A stretch of DNA of 64,000 nucleotides from Clostridium_AM sp900759715 (GCA_900759715.1 CAAEXF010000131.1:113099-177098), one strand, 5' to 3'; shown: positions 24,649 through 34,600, counted from the first letter of the stretch. The notes: a model not told the origin generated them from the letters alone. Program-made: numbers and translations.

Positions 24649-25026
24649 TTAGATAGTTGCTACTAATTCAATTTCAACTAATGCACCCTTTGCTAATTCA
24701 GATCCTCCTACTGTGCTTCTAGCAGGATGTTTTTCTGAAAAATAAGTGGCATAAACTTCATTCATTTTTGCAAAATCTTTTAAGTCTTTTAAGAACACTG
24801 TTGTTTTAAATACTTTGCTCATATCACTTCCAGCTGCTTCAATAATTGCCTTTCCATTCTCTAAAGCTTGTCTTGTTTGCTCTTCAATAGTCTCTGCAAT
24901 TTCTCCTGTTTGAGGATTAATTGGTAATTGTCCTGAAGTATACACCGTATCTTTAACTATTACTCCTTGTGAATAAGGTCCAATAGCTGATGGTGCATTA
25001 TTAGTTGATATAATTTGTTTTTCCAT
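24649..25026 (-). CDS. ridA: RidA/YjgF-family enamine/imine deaminase
   Basis: A 125-residue RidA-family protein that hydrolyses reactive enamine/imine intermediates produced by PLP enzymes. Conserved motifs are APSAIGPYSQGV, YTSGQLPINPQTGEI, the catalytic-region arginine in PARSTVGGSELAKGALVEIE, and AGSDMSKVFKTTVFLKDL. Length is exactly that of the family. It is cotranscribed with the upstream TIM-barrel isomerase (20-base gap), which suggests the pathway generates an unstable imine or enol. Confidence 0.96.
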   Translation of the reverse strand: MEKQIISTNNAPSAIGPYSQGVIVKDTVYTSGQLPINPQTGEIAETIEEQTRQALENGKAIIEAAGSDMSKVFKTTVFLKDLKDFAKMNEVYATYFSEKHPARSTVGGSELAKGALVEIELVATI

Positions 25027-25045
25027 GTTTATTTCTCCATTTCTA

Positions 25046-25996
25046 TTATCTGCAATATTTATCTCTTAAAGCTAAGACATGTTTAACTGTTTGTTCAACA
25101 CCTTTTTCTTGATCTTCAATCATTTTTTCAATAAGATCTTCTGGTGGATAATAATAATCTGCAGGTTTAATCACATTTTCATCGTATGGCGGATTTTCAA
25201 CTTTAAAAGCACCTTGTCCTACTTCATATACTCCACCTGCTCCAGGTTCTCTTTTAAAAGAAACTGCATATGGGAAACACATTTCAATATTAATTCTTGT
25301 TAATTTTGATTCATTAACTAGTGTTTTGAAACATTCATCTAAATCTATATTACCTGTACCTGCTGGAACTCCACAAACTTTATATTCATCTCCATCTTTA
25401 ATAACAGTATGATCTTTAAAGTGTGTAGTAAATGCATATGGAGCTAACTTTCTAACAGCTTCAACTGGATCTTCCCATGCCATCATTCCATTTCCAATAT
25501 CACAATGTGCTCCAACCCAAGGGTTGTTTACTTCTTTAATTATTTTAATTACTTCATCTGTAGTCTCTTCTTCATGATTTTCAACTGCAAGCTTTATTCT
25601 ATATTTCTTTAACAATGGTACTATTTGTTTTATATCTTCTGGAGCCTTCTCTAAGATAGCTTGGTCATAAACACCGAAACAGCAATAAGTACGAATTATG
25701 TCTGCTCCTATTTTATGAGCAACTTCTATAACTTTTGTTAAATGTTCTGGATCTGTTCCATTGGTATCGATTTCGGCAAATAGATTATATTTTTGAATCT
25801 CTTGTTTTACTCTTTCTAAGTATTCAGGTTCAAAAGATTCTAAAACAGCTATGTGTTCTTTTCCTGGCCATGGGATAATATTTAACATTACACCATCTAA
25901 TCCCAATTCAGCAGTTTTTCTTATAAACTTAAATACATCCATTCTTTTAGTTATAAACTGTAAATGGTAGCTTTCTGTTTCTAATCCTATTTTCAT
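25046..25996 (-). CDS. Sugar phosphate isomerase/epimerase family protein (TIM barrel)
   Basis: A 316-residue xylose-isomerase-like TIM-barrel protein. Metal-ligand residues are visible in LAVENHEEET (Glu), VGAHCDIGNGM (His, Asp), FTTHFKDH (His) and NIEMCFPYAV (Glu). Relatives include hydroxypyruvate isomerase, tagatose or inosose enzymes and endonuclease IV-like proteins. The exact substrate cannot be read from sequence. It has its own promoter and is followed by ridA. Context with an MFS transporter and DeoR regulators points to a sugar or sugar-acid pathway. Confidence 0.88.
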   Translation of the reverse strand: MKIGLETESYHLQFITKRMDVFKFIRKTAELGLDGVMLNIIPWPGKEHIAVLESFEPEYLERVKQEIQKYNLFAEIDTNGTDPEHLTKVIEVAHKIGADIIRTYCCFGVYDQAILEKAPEDIKQIVPLLKKYRIKLAVENHEEETTDEVIKIIKEVNNPWVGAHCDIGNGMMAWEDPVEAVRKLAPYAFTTHFKDHTVIKDGDEYKVCGVPAGTGNIDLDECFKTLVNESKLTRINIEMCFPYAVSFKREPGAGGVYEVGQGAFKVENPPYDENVIKPADYYYPPEDLIEKMIEDQEKGVEQTVKHVLALRDKYCR

Positions 25997-26057
25997 GCGA
26001 GTCCATCCTTTCTATCTATAAACAAACTTTTGCTTTATTATTTATTTAACTAATATT

Positions 26058-26086
26058 AGTATACATCAGTTTATGTGCATTTTCAA
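26058..26086 (-). promoter_or_regulatory. Promoter of isomerase-ridA operon
   Basis: Minus-strand TTGAAA (26081-26086) and TATACT (26058-26063) with a 17-bp spacer, about 60 bases upstream of the isomerase start. An AT-rich hairpin (TATTTTGAGT...ACTCAAAATA, 26165-26210) lies between this promoter and the upstream deoR gene and could be an operator or weak terminator. Confidence 0.75.
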
Positions 26087-26289
26087 GGTTTTTATTGATA
26101 TTTATTGCATTTGTGTGTTGTTAAGAGCATTTATGACATTTTTATCTGTGTTTTTGTCTGTTTTTATTTTGAGTATTTCTTTATTTGTAATAATAAAAGC
26201 ACTCAAAATAAATACCTACTTTTCTTTCGAGTGCATATATACCTTACTTTAATACCTTTCCCCATATAACTTAAATGTGTGATTCTTAT

Positions 26290-27054
26290 CTATTCATTTA
26301 CAACTTCTATTCCATTTTTCAAGTATTTGTTCAAAATTTTAGAATCTAATTTTGAATCCGTTATAATTAAGTTTACTTCATGAATATCTTCCACTTTAAT
26401 AAGTGATACAGTGTCTATTTTACTACTATCAGCTAATACTATAGTTTCTTGAGAAATTTCTATTAATTTTTTTTGTATTTGAACCTCTTCTGGCGAAAAA
26501 TCAGTAATTCCCCTTATTAAGGATACACCACTAACACTAATAAATGCTTTATCAACAACAAAATTGGAAATTAGATTTTCAGCAAATTCACCATAAAAAG
26601 CACGCTCTTTATGATTTAATACGCCTCCAGTTGAAATAACAGTAAACCTATCTGCATCTACTAGTTCATTAGTAATCAATAATGAATTTGTTATAATTGT
26701 AAGCTCTTTAAAATGCTTCTTTAACTCTCTAGCAAGTTCTATATTAGTAGTACTATCATTTAATGCAATTGATTGACCATCTTCTATATATCTAATAGCA
26801 GTCTTTGCAAGTTCTTTTTTTTCATCTATAAACTCTTTTTCTCTTTTTATATAATTTAATTTTTGAATCTCATTTTTCTTTAATACAGCACCACCATAAA
26901 CACGTTTTAGGAAACCATCTTTCTCTAAAGCCTCTAAATCTCTTCTTATTGTTTCAATAGAAACGCCAAATAATTTAATTAATTTGGATACTTTAACACT
27001 TCCTTCTTCTTCAAGCATTTGCAAAATCGAATCTTTTCTTTCTTCTGCTAGCAC
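26290..27054 (-). CDS. DeoR-family transcriptional regulator
   Basis: A 254-residue DeoR regulator with a helix-turn-helix near the N-terminus (VKVSKLIKLFGVSIETIRRD) and the sugar-phosphate sensor motifs LNDSTTNIELARELKK, IITNSLLITNELV and VLADSSKIDTVSLIKV. The GTG at 27054 is taken as start because AAGGGTG lies seven bases upstream; the ATG at 27072 has no ribosome site. It sits between the MFS transporter and the isomerase gene. It is a paralogue of the DeoR protein at 23793. Confidence 0.92.
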   Translation of the reverse strand: MLAEERKDSILQMLEEEGSVKVSKLIKLFGVSIETIRRDLEALEKDGFLKRVYGGAVLKKNEIQKLNYIKREKEFIDEKKELAKTAIRYIEDGQSIALNDSTTNIELARELKKHFKELTIITNSLLITNELVDADRFTVISTGGVLNHKERAFYGEFAENLISNFVVDKAFISVSGVSLIRGITDFSPEEVQIQKKLIEISQETIVLADSSKIDTVSLIKVEDIHEVNLIITDSKLDSKILNKYLKNGIEVVNE

Positions 27055-27167
27055 TAAATTACACCCTTCCATTAAATTATAAGTATTTACTTAAATATTA
27101 TACCAATATAACTTCTCTGTTTAAATACAAATTATAAAACACTGAGTTTTCTTAGTTGATAAATTCA

Positions 27168-27215
27168 AAATAGCTTTAGCAATATTTAGTTGAATATTTC
27201 TAAAGCTATTTTTAT
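27168..27215 (-). terminator. Terminator after MFS gene
   Basis: AAAATAGCTTTAG pairs with CTAAAGCTATTTT around a 20-base loop, about 57 bases downstream of the MFS stop. T-runs on both sides suit either direction. Confidence 0.7.
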
Positions 27216-27271
27216 AAGTTTTTATATTAACTGATCTTTCAAATCAAATTATATTTATTGCTTTAAGTATA

Positions 27272-28552
27272 TTAAGCTACTTGTTTTTCTGCTTGCTTTC
27301 TCTTATTAACTATGTTAACTAATATACTACTAATAATAAATCCTATTATTGCAAAAGCTGCCATAAGCATAAATACATGTTTATATCCATCTAATCCTGG
27401 TGTTTTGTCTAAAATATTACCATATATAGAGTAGCAAAACATAGAAGGTGCGTAACCTACAAAACTACCTAGTGACATTGCAGCACCAGTCATTTCTCTT
27501 GGTACTCCTATTTCTTCCATAGGGGCAAAGAATACTGCTCTCATAGCAAATATGATTGCACCAAAGCCAAGTGTCATTGCCATTCCAGCATATACGCTCA
27601 TAGATTGATGAGGCATCATTATGATTATAATCATAGCTACAATTACTACTATAAATGATGCTCTTAAATATTTTGATGCAGATTTACACTTTTTATCAGC
27701 TAAATATCCACCAATAGGACCACCAATCATTTTTAAACCATATTGATTTATAATACCATAAGCACCAACCAAAGTTACAGGTAGTCCATAAATATCTTTT
27801 AAGAATGGAATAAAGTAAGTTAAACCACAATATACTGAATATACAGAGAAAATAGTAAATGCAACTAACCATATTTGTGGCATTTTTAACGCTTTAATCA
27901 TATTTTGGAATGCAACCTTGTTACCGCTAACGTTTTCACTTTTATCCTTAACAACTATCTTATCATGTTCAAGTAAGAAGTAAGAAACAATACCTACAAC
28001 AATTACTGTGATTGAATAGAATAATATAGCACCTCTTAAACCTGCAGCTCCCTTGCCTAATAACGCAAATATACCTAATGCACTAAAAGCTACAACTGTA
28101 TCAATTACTCCTCTTCCAGCTTCAAGGAAACCAAACATTCTTCCCTGTTCACTTTCATCCCCTAGCAATCTAACAGACTTTAGTAATACAGGCCAGTATA
28201 TCATATCATTAAATATACTTAACGCAGCCCAAACCATAAGTATGCCGTAATATCCAGGAAATGTTGATAAATATAGTCCGATACACCCTGTTCCTATTAA
28301 CCCTAAAGGCAGCAATATTTTCTTAGAAAATCTATCCGCTAAATATATTGAAGCTATAAATCCAAAAGAAGATATCGTTCCATTAATTGATAGTGCATTT
28401 CCTATCTGAGCATTTGTTAAATGCATGTACTGCTGCATAGGAACATAAAATGCATCCTTTAAAAAGGCAAGTTTGTATATTGTTCCTCCTCCTAGAATTA
28501 GAACAATTAACTTAAACCATTTTTGAAAATTACTATTTTTTTTGTCCAACAT
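27272..28552 (-). CDS. MFS transporter, sugar/organophosphate type
   Basis: A 426-residue major facilitator protein with 12 predicted helices. The loop signature FIASIYLADRFSKKILLPLG lies between helices 2 and 3 and DKKCKSASKYLRASF in the mid loop. Overall it resembles the YihN/UhpC/GlpT branch of anion:cation symporters. It probably imports the substrate of the isomerase-RidA pathway. A consensus promoter and a cre-like site lie upstream, suggesting catabolite repression. The ATG has AAGGGGG just upstream. Confidence 0.9.
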   Translation of the reverse strand: MLDKKNSNFQKWFKLIVLILGGGTIYKLAFLKDAFYVPMQQYMHLTNAQIGNALSINGTISSFGFIASIYLADRFSKKILLPLGLIGTGCIGLYLSTFPGYYGILMVWAALSIFNDMIYWPVLLKSVRLLGDESEQGRMFGFLEAGRGVIDTVVAFSALGIFALLGKGAAGLRGAILFYSITVIVVGIVSYFLLEHDKIVVKDKSENVSGNKVAFQNMIKALKMPQIWLVAFTIFSVYSVYCGLTYFIPFLKDIYGLPVTLVGAYGIINQYGLKMIGGPIGGYLADKKCKSASKYLRASFIVVIVAMIIIIMMPHQSMSVYAGMAMTLGFGAIIFAMRAVFFAPMEEIGVPREMTGAAMSLGSFVGYAPSMFCYSIYGNILDKTPGLDGYKHVFMLMAAFAIIGFIISSILVNIVNKRKQAEKQVA

Positions 28553-28609
28553 AAAGACCCCCTTTTAATTATTCAATGATTAATGTTGCATAAAAAAGTC
28601 GTTAAATGA

Positions 28610-28662
28610 CGAAAACATTTTCAATTCGTTTTAAGTATATATCATTTTTTGTGGATTGTAAA
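28610..28662 (-). promoter_or_regulatory. Promoter and cre-like site of MFS gene
   Basis: Minus-strand TTTACA (28657-28662) and TATACT (28634-28639) with 17-bp spacing. The palindrome TGAAAATGTTTTCG (28610-28623), just downstream of the -10, resembles the CcpA cre consensus TGAAANCGNTTTCA with one central difference. CcpA binding there would block transcription. Confidence 0.7.
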
Positions 28663-28806
28663 GTAATTTTATTGAATTTTGTTGTTTATTGTGCTTTCTT
28701 GATAAGTTTTAGTTGCATTTACTTGATTTGATTGGTATTATATAAACACTATTAAAGATTAAATTCTATTACTTGTTTTTAATATCAATTACAAAAAGTA
28801 TATTGA

Positions 28807-28900
28807 TAAAAAGGAGGTTAAAGTCCTAAATGGACTTTAACGGGTAATTTTGCGAGTGGGAACGAGCAGGGGGTAATTACCCAGTGTGACCACTAAAAGG
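28807..28900 (+). promoter_or_regulatory. Structured leader before yitT-like gene
   Basis: AAAAAGGAGG is followed by a perfect hairpin TTAAAGTCC-taaat-GGACTTTAA. A second arm follows, GGGTAATT...AATTACCC, closing over TGCGAGTGGGAACGAGCAGG. A five-codon frame (ATG GAC TTT AAC GGG TAA) sits in the first hairpin, 11 bases after the ribosome site. No known riboswitch class was recognised. It could be a small repeat element or a regulatory leader for the gene at 28914. Confidence 0.5.
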
Positions 28901-28913
28901 AGGAAAGAAAGAT

Positions 28914-29795
28914 ATGAAAGAAAAAAATAGCAAAAGCATTATAGACTATATTATTGTATATTGCGGATGTATTCTTCAAGCCTTTGCAGTTACATCAATC
29001 TTAAAACCATGTGGACTAGTCGTAGGGGGCTTTACAGGTATTTCACTTATATTAGCTAAGATTATAAATATTAAATATACCTTTATTTATTATTCTTTAT
29101 GTATTTTAGTTTTAGCAGCAGCTTGGATTATTCTAGGTAAAAGAGAAGCTTTAAAGATTATTCTTTTATCTATGACATATCCAATTATATTGATCTTCTT
29201 TGATAACCTTAATTTGAACTTTATTGATCTTACCCCTAATGATAAATTATTATACTGCATATACTATGGAATTATTGCAGGCATCGGTATGGGCTTAGTA
29301 CTAAAAAAAGGCTTTTCACAAGGGAGCTCAGATACTCTTGCTAAAATAATTCATAAGAAGATATTTCCCTATATAAGCATTGGACAAATTCTACTTATTA
29401 TCGATATATGCGTTCTTGTCTTGTCTGGATTTGTTTTTGGACACACCGCAATATTATATGCTATTATTATGCAGATGATATATACAAAAGCAGTTGATAC
29501 TATCCTGTTTGGCTTTGGATCATCCTTGGTAAAAATGGTTATCCTTAGTAGTGAAACAGATGAAATTTCTAATTTTATCATGAATACAATTAACCGCGGA
29601 GTTAGTATTGGTCAAATTTTAGGTGCTTATTCTAATAAGCCTAAAAGAAAAGTTATCTTGATTTGCTCTACTCGAGAAGCAATGGTTGTTAAAAATTTTG
29701 TTGCAAAAGTAGATAAATCTGCATTTGTCAATCTTGTTCCTGTAATCTATGCATGGGGAAAAGGAAATGGATTTGATGAGTTACAGTTAGATTAA
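28914..29795 (+). CDS. YitT-family membrane protein (DUF161/DUF2179)
   Basis: A 293-residue protein. Five or six predicted membrane helices in the first 200 residues belong to the YitT family (GGFTGISLILAKIINIKYTF, KKGFSQGSSDTLAKIIHKKI). A soluble C-terminal DUF2179 domain follows (NTINRGVSIGQILGAYSNKP, ICSTREAMVVKNFVAKVDKS). The cell role of the family is unknown. GGAGGAAAG lies close to the ATG. It is monocistronic, ending in a clear terminator. Confidence 0.93.
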   Translation: MKEKNSKSIIDYIIVYCGCILQAFAVTSILKPCGLVVGGFTGISLILAKIINIKYTFIYYSLCILVLAAAWIILGKREALKIILLSMTYPIILIFFDNLNLNFIDLTPNDKLLYCIYYGIIAGIGMGLVLKKGFSQGSSDTLAKIIHKKIFPYISIGQILLIIDICVLVLSGFVFGHTAILYAIIMQMIYTKAVDTILFGFGSSLVKMVILSSETDEISNFIMNTINRGVSIGQILGAYSNKPKRKVILICSTREAMVVKNFVAKVDKSAFVNLVPVIYAWGKGNGFDELQLD

Positions 29796-29801
29796 ATAAG
29801 T

Positions 29802-29875
29802 AAAACCTGGCTATCATAGGATGCCAGGTTTTATTTTGAATATGTAAAAAGCATCATTATATAGATGCTTTTTTA
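29802..29875 (+). terminator. Two terminators between yitT-like gene and transglutaminase gene
   Basis: The first hairpin (AAAACCTGGC with GCCAGGTTTT, then ATTTT; 29802-29837) ends the plus-strand gene. The second (AAAAAGCATC with GATGCTTTTTT; 29846-29875) is symmetrical and can serve the converging minus-strand gene. Confidence 0.9.
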
Positions 29876-29897
29876 TTTAATAATTAATTATTAAAAA

Positions 29898-30692
29898 CTA
29901 ATATTCTTTTGAAACAGAGTAATCATTGCTATTTTTAATCATTGTATAGTTTAATTTTTTACCATTAAAAATTGAATCATATGTTGTGTCTATGGTAACC
30001 CATTTATTATTTAAATAAACTTCATTCCATGCATGATAAGCTTTAATATCATTTTTATATCCCTTTACTAATTTTGTTGGGACACCTACACTTCTTAACA
30101 TAGCTGCAAATAAAGCTGAATAATCATAGCACATTCCTTTTGAGGATTTAAAAATACTTTCTACATCAGGAACATATTCATCATCTATACGATTTATTTT
30201 ATTATAATCATAACTTATATTCTTTACGACATAATCATAAATACTCTTAATTTTTTCATCATCAGTTTTTAAATTTTTAGTTAGCTCTTGTGCTTTTTTT
30301 ACTACATTCATTTCTTTATTCCAGTTTATATTTTCAACTGAATTTAAATAAACATCATTTTCATTTTTTAATTCTAAATTTATTTTTTCTGATTTAACTA
30401 CAACGTATTCATTAGCATTGCTATTTTCTAATAAAGCAACATTATATTCACCATTACCTAGCTGAAGCGGAATATTTGTCTGTGATTTTAAGTTATAGAA
30501 ATATCTATTGTTCCCCTTTTGAACCATTATTTTCATCTTAACATCTTTGTTTGCATTATAGTTTACCTTTAAAAGTCCTTTACTCAACTCAGTCTTATCA
30601 AATATGCTAGTGTCTGAATAAGCTAACACTGGTCTCGTAGATAAAAGCATAAAGATAAATATTACAAAATAGCAAGTAGCTTTTTTTAACAT
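29898..30692 (-). CDS. Secreted transglutaminase-like domain protein
   Basis: A 264-residue protein with a signal peptide (MLKKATCYFVIFIFMLLSTR, cleaved near VLA-YS). An N-terminal beta-rich region covers about 30-125, and a transglutaminase-like cysteine-protease fold about 130-264. The triad is visible as Cys in KGMCYDYSALFAAML, His in KAYHAWNEVYL and Asp in VTIDTTYD. Function is unknown; relatives occur next to sortases and surface adhesins and may process or cross-link cell-wall proteins. Translation is controlled by a cyclic-di-GMP-I riboswitch whose 3' end carries the ribosome site. Confidence 0.88.
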   Translation of the reverse strand: MLKKATCYFVIFIFMLLSTRPVLAYSDTSIFDKTELSKGLLKVNYNANKDVKMKIMVQKGNNRYFYNLKSQTNIPLQLGNGEYNVALLENSNANEYVVVKSEKINLELKNENDVYLNSVENINWNKEMNVVKKAQELTKNLKTDDEKIKSIYDYVVKNISYDYNKINRIDDEYVPDVESIFKSSKGMCYDYSALFAAMLRSVGVPTKLVKGYKNDIKAYHAWNEVYLNNKWVTIDTTYDSIFNGKKLNYTMIKNSNDYSVSKEY

Positions 30693-30697
30693 ATTCT

Positions 30698-30816
30698 ATT
30701 CTCCTTTCGGTAACTGGCTGCCATGATATAAATATAATTTATCCCTAAGGCCCTATAGCTTTGCGTCACTACCTTTCGATAGTTTTGCCTTTATCGGTGA
30801 AGAATCACTCGATAAA
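30698..30816 (-). promoter_or_regulatory. Cyclic-di-GMP-I (GEMM-I) riboswitch
   Basis: The minus-strand RNA contains the GEMM-I landmarks in order: GGCAAAAC, a GAAA-capped P2 (CUAUCGAAAGGUAG), GACGCAAAGCUA, the receptor segment GGGCCUUAGGGAUAA, a variable P3 arm, AUGGCAGCCAG and the terminal GUUACCGAAAGG. The last motif runs straight into the ribosome site AAAGGAG. Upstream, UUUAUCG-GUGA-UUCU-UCAC-CGAUAAA forms its own hairpin (30790-30816). Part of that hairpin, AUUCUUC, is also complementary to GGAGAAU at the ribosome site, suggesting a translational switch. Confidence 0.93.
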
Positions 30817-30887
30817 AATTTTATTTAATTAGATTATAATACATACTTAAATTTTTTTCACTACTTTTTTTGCTTTTTTATCTATTT

Positions 30888-31478
30888 TCATTTAATTTTT
30901 CCTTTAATAATAAGACGACCTGTTGGATTAATCATAGGATTACATGTTATTAAAGTAATCTCTCTATCTACTTTATTACTATTTAAAACCCAAGTTTCTT
31001 CTGGTTTTACTAAAAATTTTTCACAAACAGTATATACATATTCCTGTGATCCATCAAAAATTTTTATTTTATCTTCTATCTCTATCTCTGCTAATCTATT
31101 AAAATTTCTACCATAAGTGTGACTTCTATGCCCTGCTAAAGCATAATTACCAACTTGGCCAGGTTTAACATCAGTATTAATAGATGCTATTGAAACACTT
31201 AAGTTTTCTTGTGAAGCCCCTTGTAAAATAGGCTGATATAAATTTATTTTGTCAATTTTAATTGTACATGTAGAATTATTATTTGATTCCTGTAAATTAC
31301 TGTTATTAGTTTTTAATTTTGTTTTATCTTCACTATTCTCTATATTATTCTTGTAAATCAAATCTAATTTCTTCATAATTTCTTTTTGCTTATACGTATA
31401 ATAATATTCTGATAGCTTAGGATAACAAATTATCACAATTCCTATAAAAATCAATAATGTAGAAACTATTCTCTTCAT
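30888..31478 (-). CDS. Sortase, class D-like
   Basis: A 196-residue membrane-anchored transpeptidase. An N-terminal signal anchor (MKRIVSTLLIFIGIVIICYP) is followed by a polar linker and a sortase fold from about residue 70. The catalytic His is in YALAGHRSHTYGRNF, the Cys in REITLITCNPM and the Arg in TGRLIIKGKIK. The downstream-oriented adhesin gene immediately upstream in transcription ends in LPKTG, its obvious substrate. A terminator separates the two genes, so the sortase may depend on read-through or its own promoter. Confidence 0.92.
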   Translation of the reverse strand: MKRIVSTLLIFIGIVIICYPKLSEYYYTYKQKEIMKKLDLIYKNNIENSEDKTKLKTNNSNLQESNNNSTCTIKIDKINLYQPILQGASQENLSVSIASINTDVKPGQVGNYALAGHRSHTYGRNFNRLAEIEIEDKIKIFDGSQEYVYTVCEKFLVKPEETWVLNSNKVDREITLITCNPMINPTGRLIIKGKIK

Positions 31479-31565
31479 ATAACCTCCTAGTGTTGTATAA
31501 GTTCAATTTCAGCCCACTAACACAGCAGTGGCAGTACAAATATAAGAACTCTAAAAGTCGAATAA

Positions 31566-31611
31566 AAAGAACCTCTATAATATATTAATATAGAATACAT
31601 TATAGAGGTCT
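31566..31611 (-). terminator. Terminator after LPXTG adhesin
   Basis: GACCTCTATAAT pairs with ATTATAGAGGTT and is followed by CTTTTTATT on the minus strand, 16 bases past the adhesin stop. Confidence 0.88.
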
Positions 31612-31626
31612 AATTATTAAATTTCA

Positions 31627-34600
31627 CTATATTTTTTTGCTTTTCCTTGAATTTATTCTTAATCCAGCAATTAAAAGCAATGTTCCTAAAGCATAATATG
31701 GAATAGAACTTCCTTCACCAGTTTTCGGCAATAACGGTGCTCCTTCTGCAATTTTATCTTGTGGTACAATTACTTTTTTTGGAGCATAATAGTATACTAC
31801 TTCCGTAGTTCCATCTATATATTTACCTTTTTCATTACTTGGTACTGCAACTAGCTCATATCCATCAATGTCTTTTGCTGTTGCTGAGTATTCTGTTCCT
31901 ATTAGCTTCTTGTCAGTGATTTGTGTCGCAAGTTCTTTGTTTGTATCTCTATCTAAATACTTAATCACTAACACGCCTTCTTTAATTTCTGGGTTTCCTT
32001 CAGGAACTTTTTCATCTGGAATAACTACTTTTTGAGCATAATAATATATTACTTCTGTAGTTCCATCTATATACTTTCCTTTTTCGTTAGTTGGTATATT
32101 CATTAATTGATATCCATTTATATCTTTTGCGGATGTTGTATATTCTGTTCCTACTGGCTTTCGGTCAGTAATATTTGGTAAAAGTTCTTTATTTGTATCT
32201 CTATCTAAATATTTAACTACTAACACGCCTTCTCTAATTCCAGGACTACTACCACCACCGCCGCCAGAGCTTCCACCTCCACTTGGTGAAACTGGTTTTT
32301 TCGGAACATAGTAGTAAATTACTTCTATTGTTCCATCTATATACTTTCCTTGTTCATTAGTTGGTTTTGCAATTAAATCATATCCATCTATCACTGCCGC
32401 TGTTGTTGTATAATCTACTCCTACCTTTTGCTTATCTGTAACCTCTGGTGCAAGCACCTTATTTGTTCCCTGCTCCAAGTATTTTACTACTAGATTTCCT
32501 AACTTTTCAGCTGGCACTATTGGTGTCCATGGTACTGTTTTTGTATAATAATATATTACTTCTACAGTTCCATCTACATACTTTCCTGTTGCATTTGATG
32601 GTGTACTTACTAAGCTATATCCATCTATTGCTGCTGCTGTTGTTGTATAATCTACTCCTATTGCTCCGCTTGTTGTTACTTGTGGTGCAAGTACATTATT
32701 TGTTCCCTGCTCCAAGTATTTTACTAATAGATTTCCAAGCTTAGTAGCTGGTTGTAGTGGTATCCATGGTATTGCTTTTGTATAATAATATACTACTTCT
32801 ACAGTTCCATCTATATACTTTCCGGCTGCATTTGACGGTGTGCTTACTAAAGCATATCCATCTATCGCTGCTGCTGTTGTTGTATAATCTGCCCTTACTG
32901 CCCCACTAGTTGTAACTTGTGGTGTAAGTTCTTTATTTGTTCCCTGCTCTAAGTATTTTACTACTAAATTTCCGAACTTTTGACAGTATCCAAAATTAGC
33001 TTCTTCATATTTTGTATTTGCAGCTAAACTCACTGTTGTTGTATTGTCTAAAGTTCTGTCTAAATCATAGCTTGGTACAAATCCAATAGGTAAAGTACTT
33101 TCATCTACTTTTACTTTATAGTCCCCTGAATGGATACTGCTAAAAGTATATTTACCTGCAGCATCTGTTACTGTAGATGAGATTGTGTTTCCTTGCTGAT
33201 CTAATAGATTTACTGTTACATTAGCAATTCCTACTTCATCTGAATCCTTTACTCCGTTGGCATTGGCATCGTTCCATACACAATCACCTATGGAACTACC
33301 AACAACTCTAATCGCAACATCACTTGAATAAACCGGTACATTAATACCTGAAGCTCTACCACTAAAGTTATTAGCATAAACATATCCAGCTTTGTTGTTA
33401 AAAGGAACTAATTTGACTTTGACAACTTGTGTTGGAGCATTAGCCTGAAAGAAAAAGTCTCTAGTAACTTTAATAGCTGTAACAGCCTTTCCCTTTACTG
33501 CCGCCTCAGAATATGGCTGCCAGTTATTCGTATTTAATTCTGGATCCCTATTAATGCTGTCTCGCAGATCTGTAGTAAAATAGAAATATTCTCCGCTACT
33601 TCCTGAAATCTCTTTAATTTCGTAGGTTCCATTAAAACTACTTTGAGGACTTCTTCCATCTCCATTGTAAGGAAGAATATCTATAAATCTAAGATCGTAT
33701 AATTGATCATTTTCAATCTTTGCATATTTTAAATAGTAGACTAACTCATCTCCTACTTCAACTATAGGCTTATCTACACTTTTACGTATTCCCCAAGCCT
33801 TGTTATTCACGATATTTATCCCTAGACTAGAAGTTCTCAGTGCTTCAATACTTCCATCTAAAGGGGTACTAATCACTGCTTTGTTTTGTAGACTTCCAGT
33901 TCTAACATCAAAGTCAACAAGCACTTTATAATAAATTGGTGCTATGGTTGAATTTATATTTACATTTTGTAAATTCCATTTTAGTGTTGTAGTACCATCA
34001 GAATTTTTCACTACACTAGCTGGTTGATTCGGTGTTGCGCTATCCTGAACATAAGTAAATCCACTTGGAAGTGTATTGGTAATTACTACATTTTCAGCAA
34101 CTGTGATATTGCTATATCTAGAATCAGTTGTTAAAGTAGGCTGCAGCTTAAATGTAATCTCTTTATCTACGTCGGAAGACAAAATTCCTTCTGGTTCTGT
34201 TTTCATCTGTATTCTAGAAATTACCTCACTTATTGCCACTCTATCTCCAGCACCTGAATTCTTATGGGTTTCTGGGTCATAACTTCCTAGCCTCCATTGT
34301 CCATTGTCCACACCATCAGCTTTTGCAGCTAAAAATACAGGTGCAATTGTACCCACTCCGCTGTTTAAAGCTGTTACATTTAAATCCATCACCATAGTTG
34401 AACCTTGAGGCATTGCTTTTCCTGACTTCGTAATAACCCTTACCTTATTTATAGGCCCTGTTCCTGACGCCAATGCTTCTGTTGTAGAATTATACCAATT
34501 TGAGCTTTCGCCAGTATCAGCTCTCTGCTCCTGCCAGCTACTATAAACTCCTGTTCCATATTGAACTTGAAGATCATCTAAATTGACATTAGAAAGAGTT

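Noticed and set aside
32448..32744. Leu-rich plus-strand ORF
   Set aside because: It is a shadow of the MucBP repeats on the other strand.
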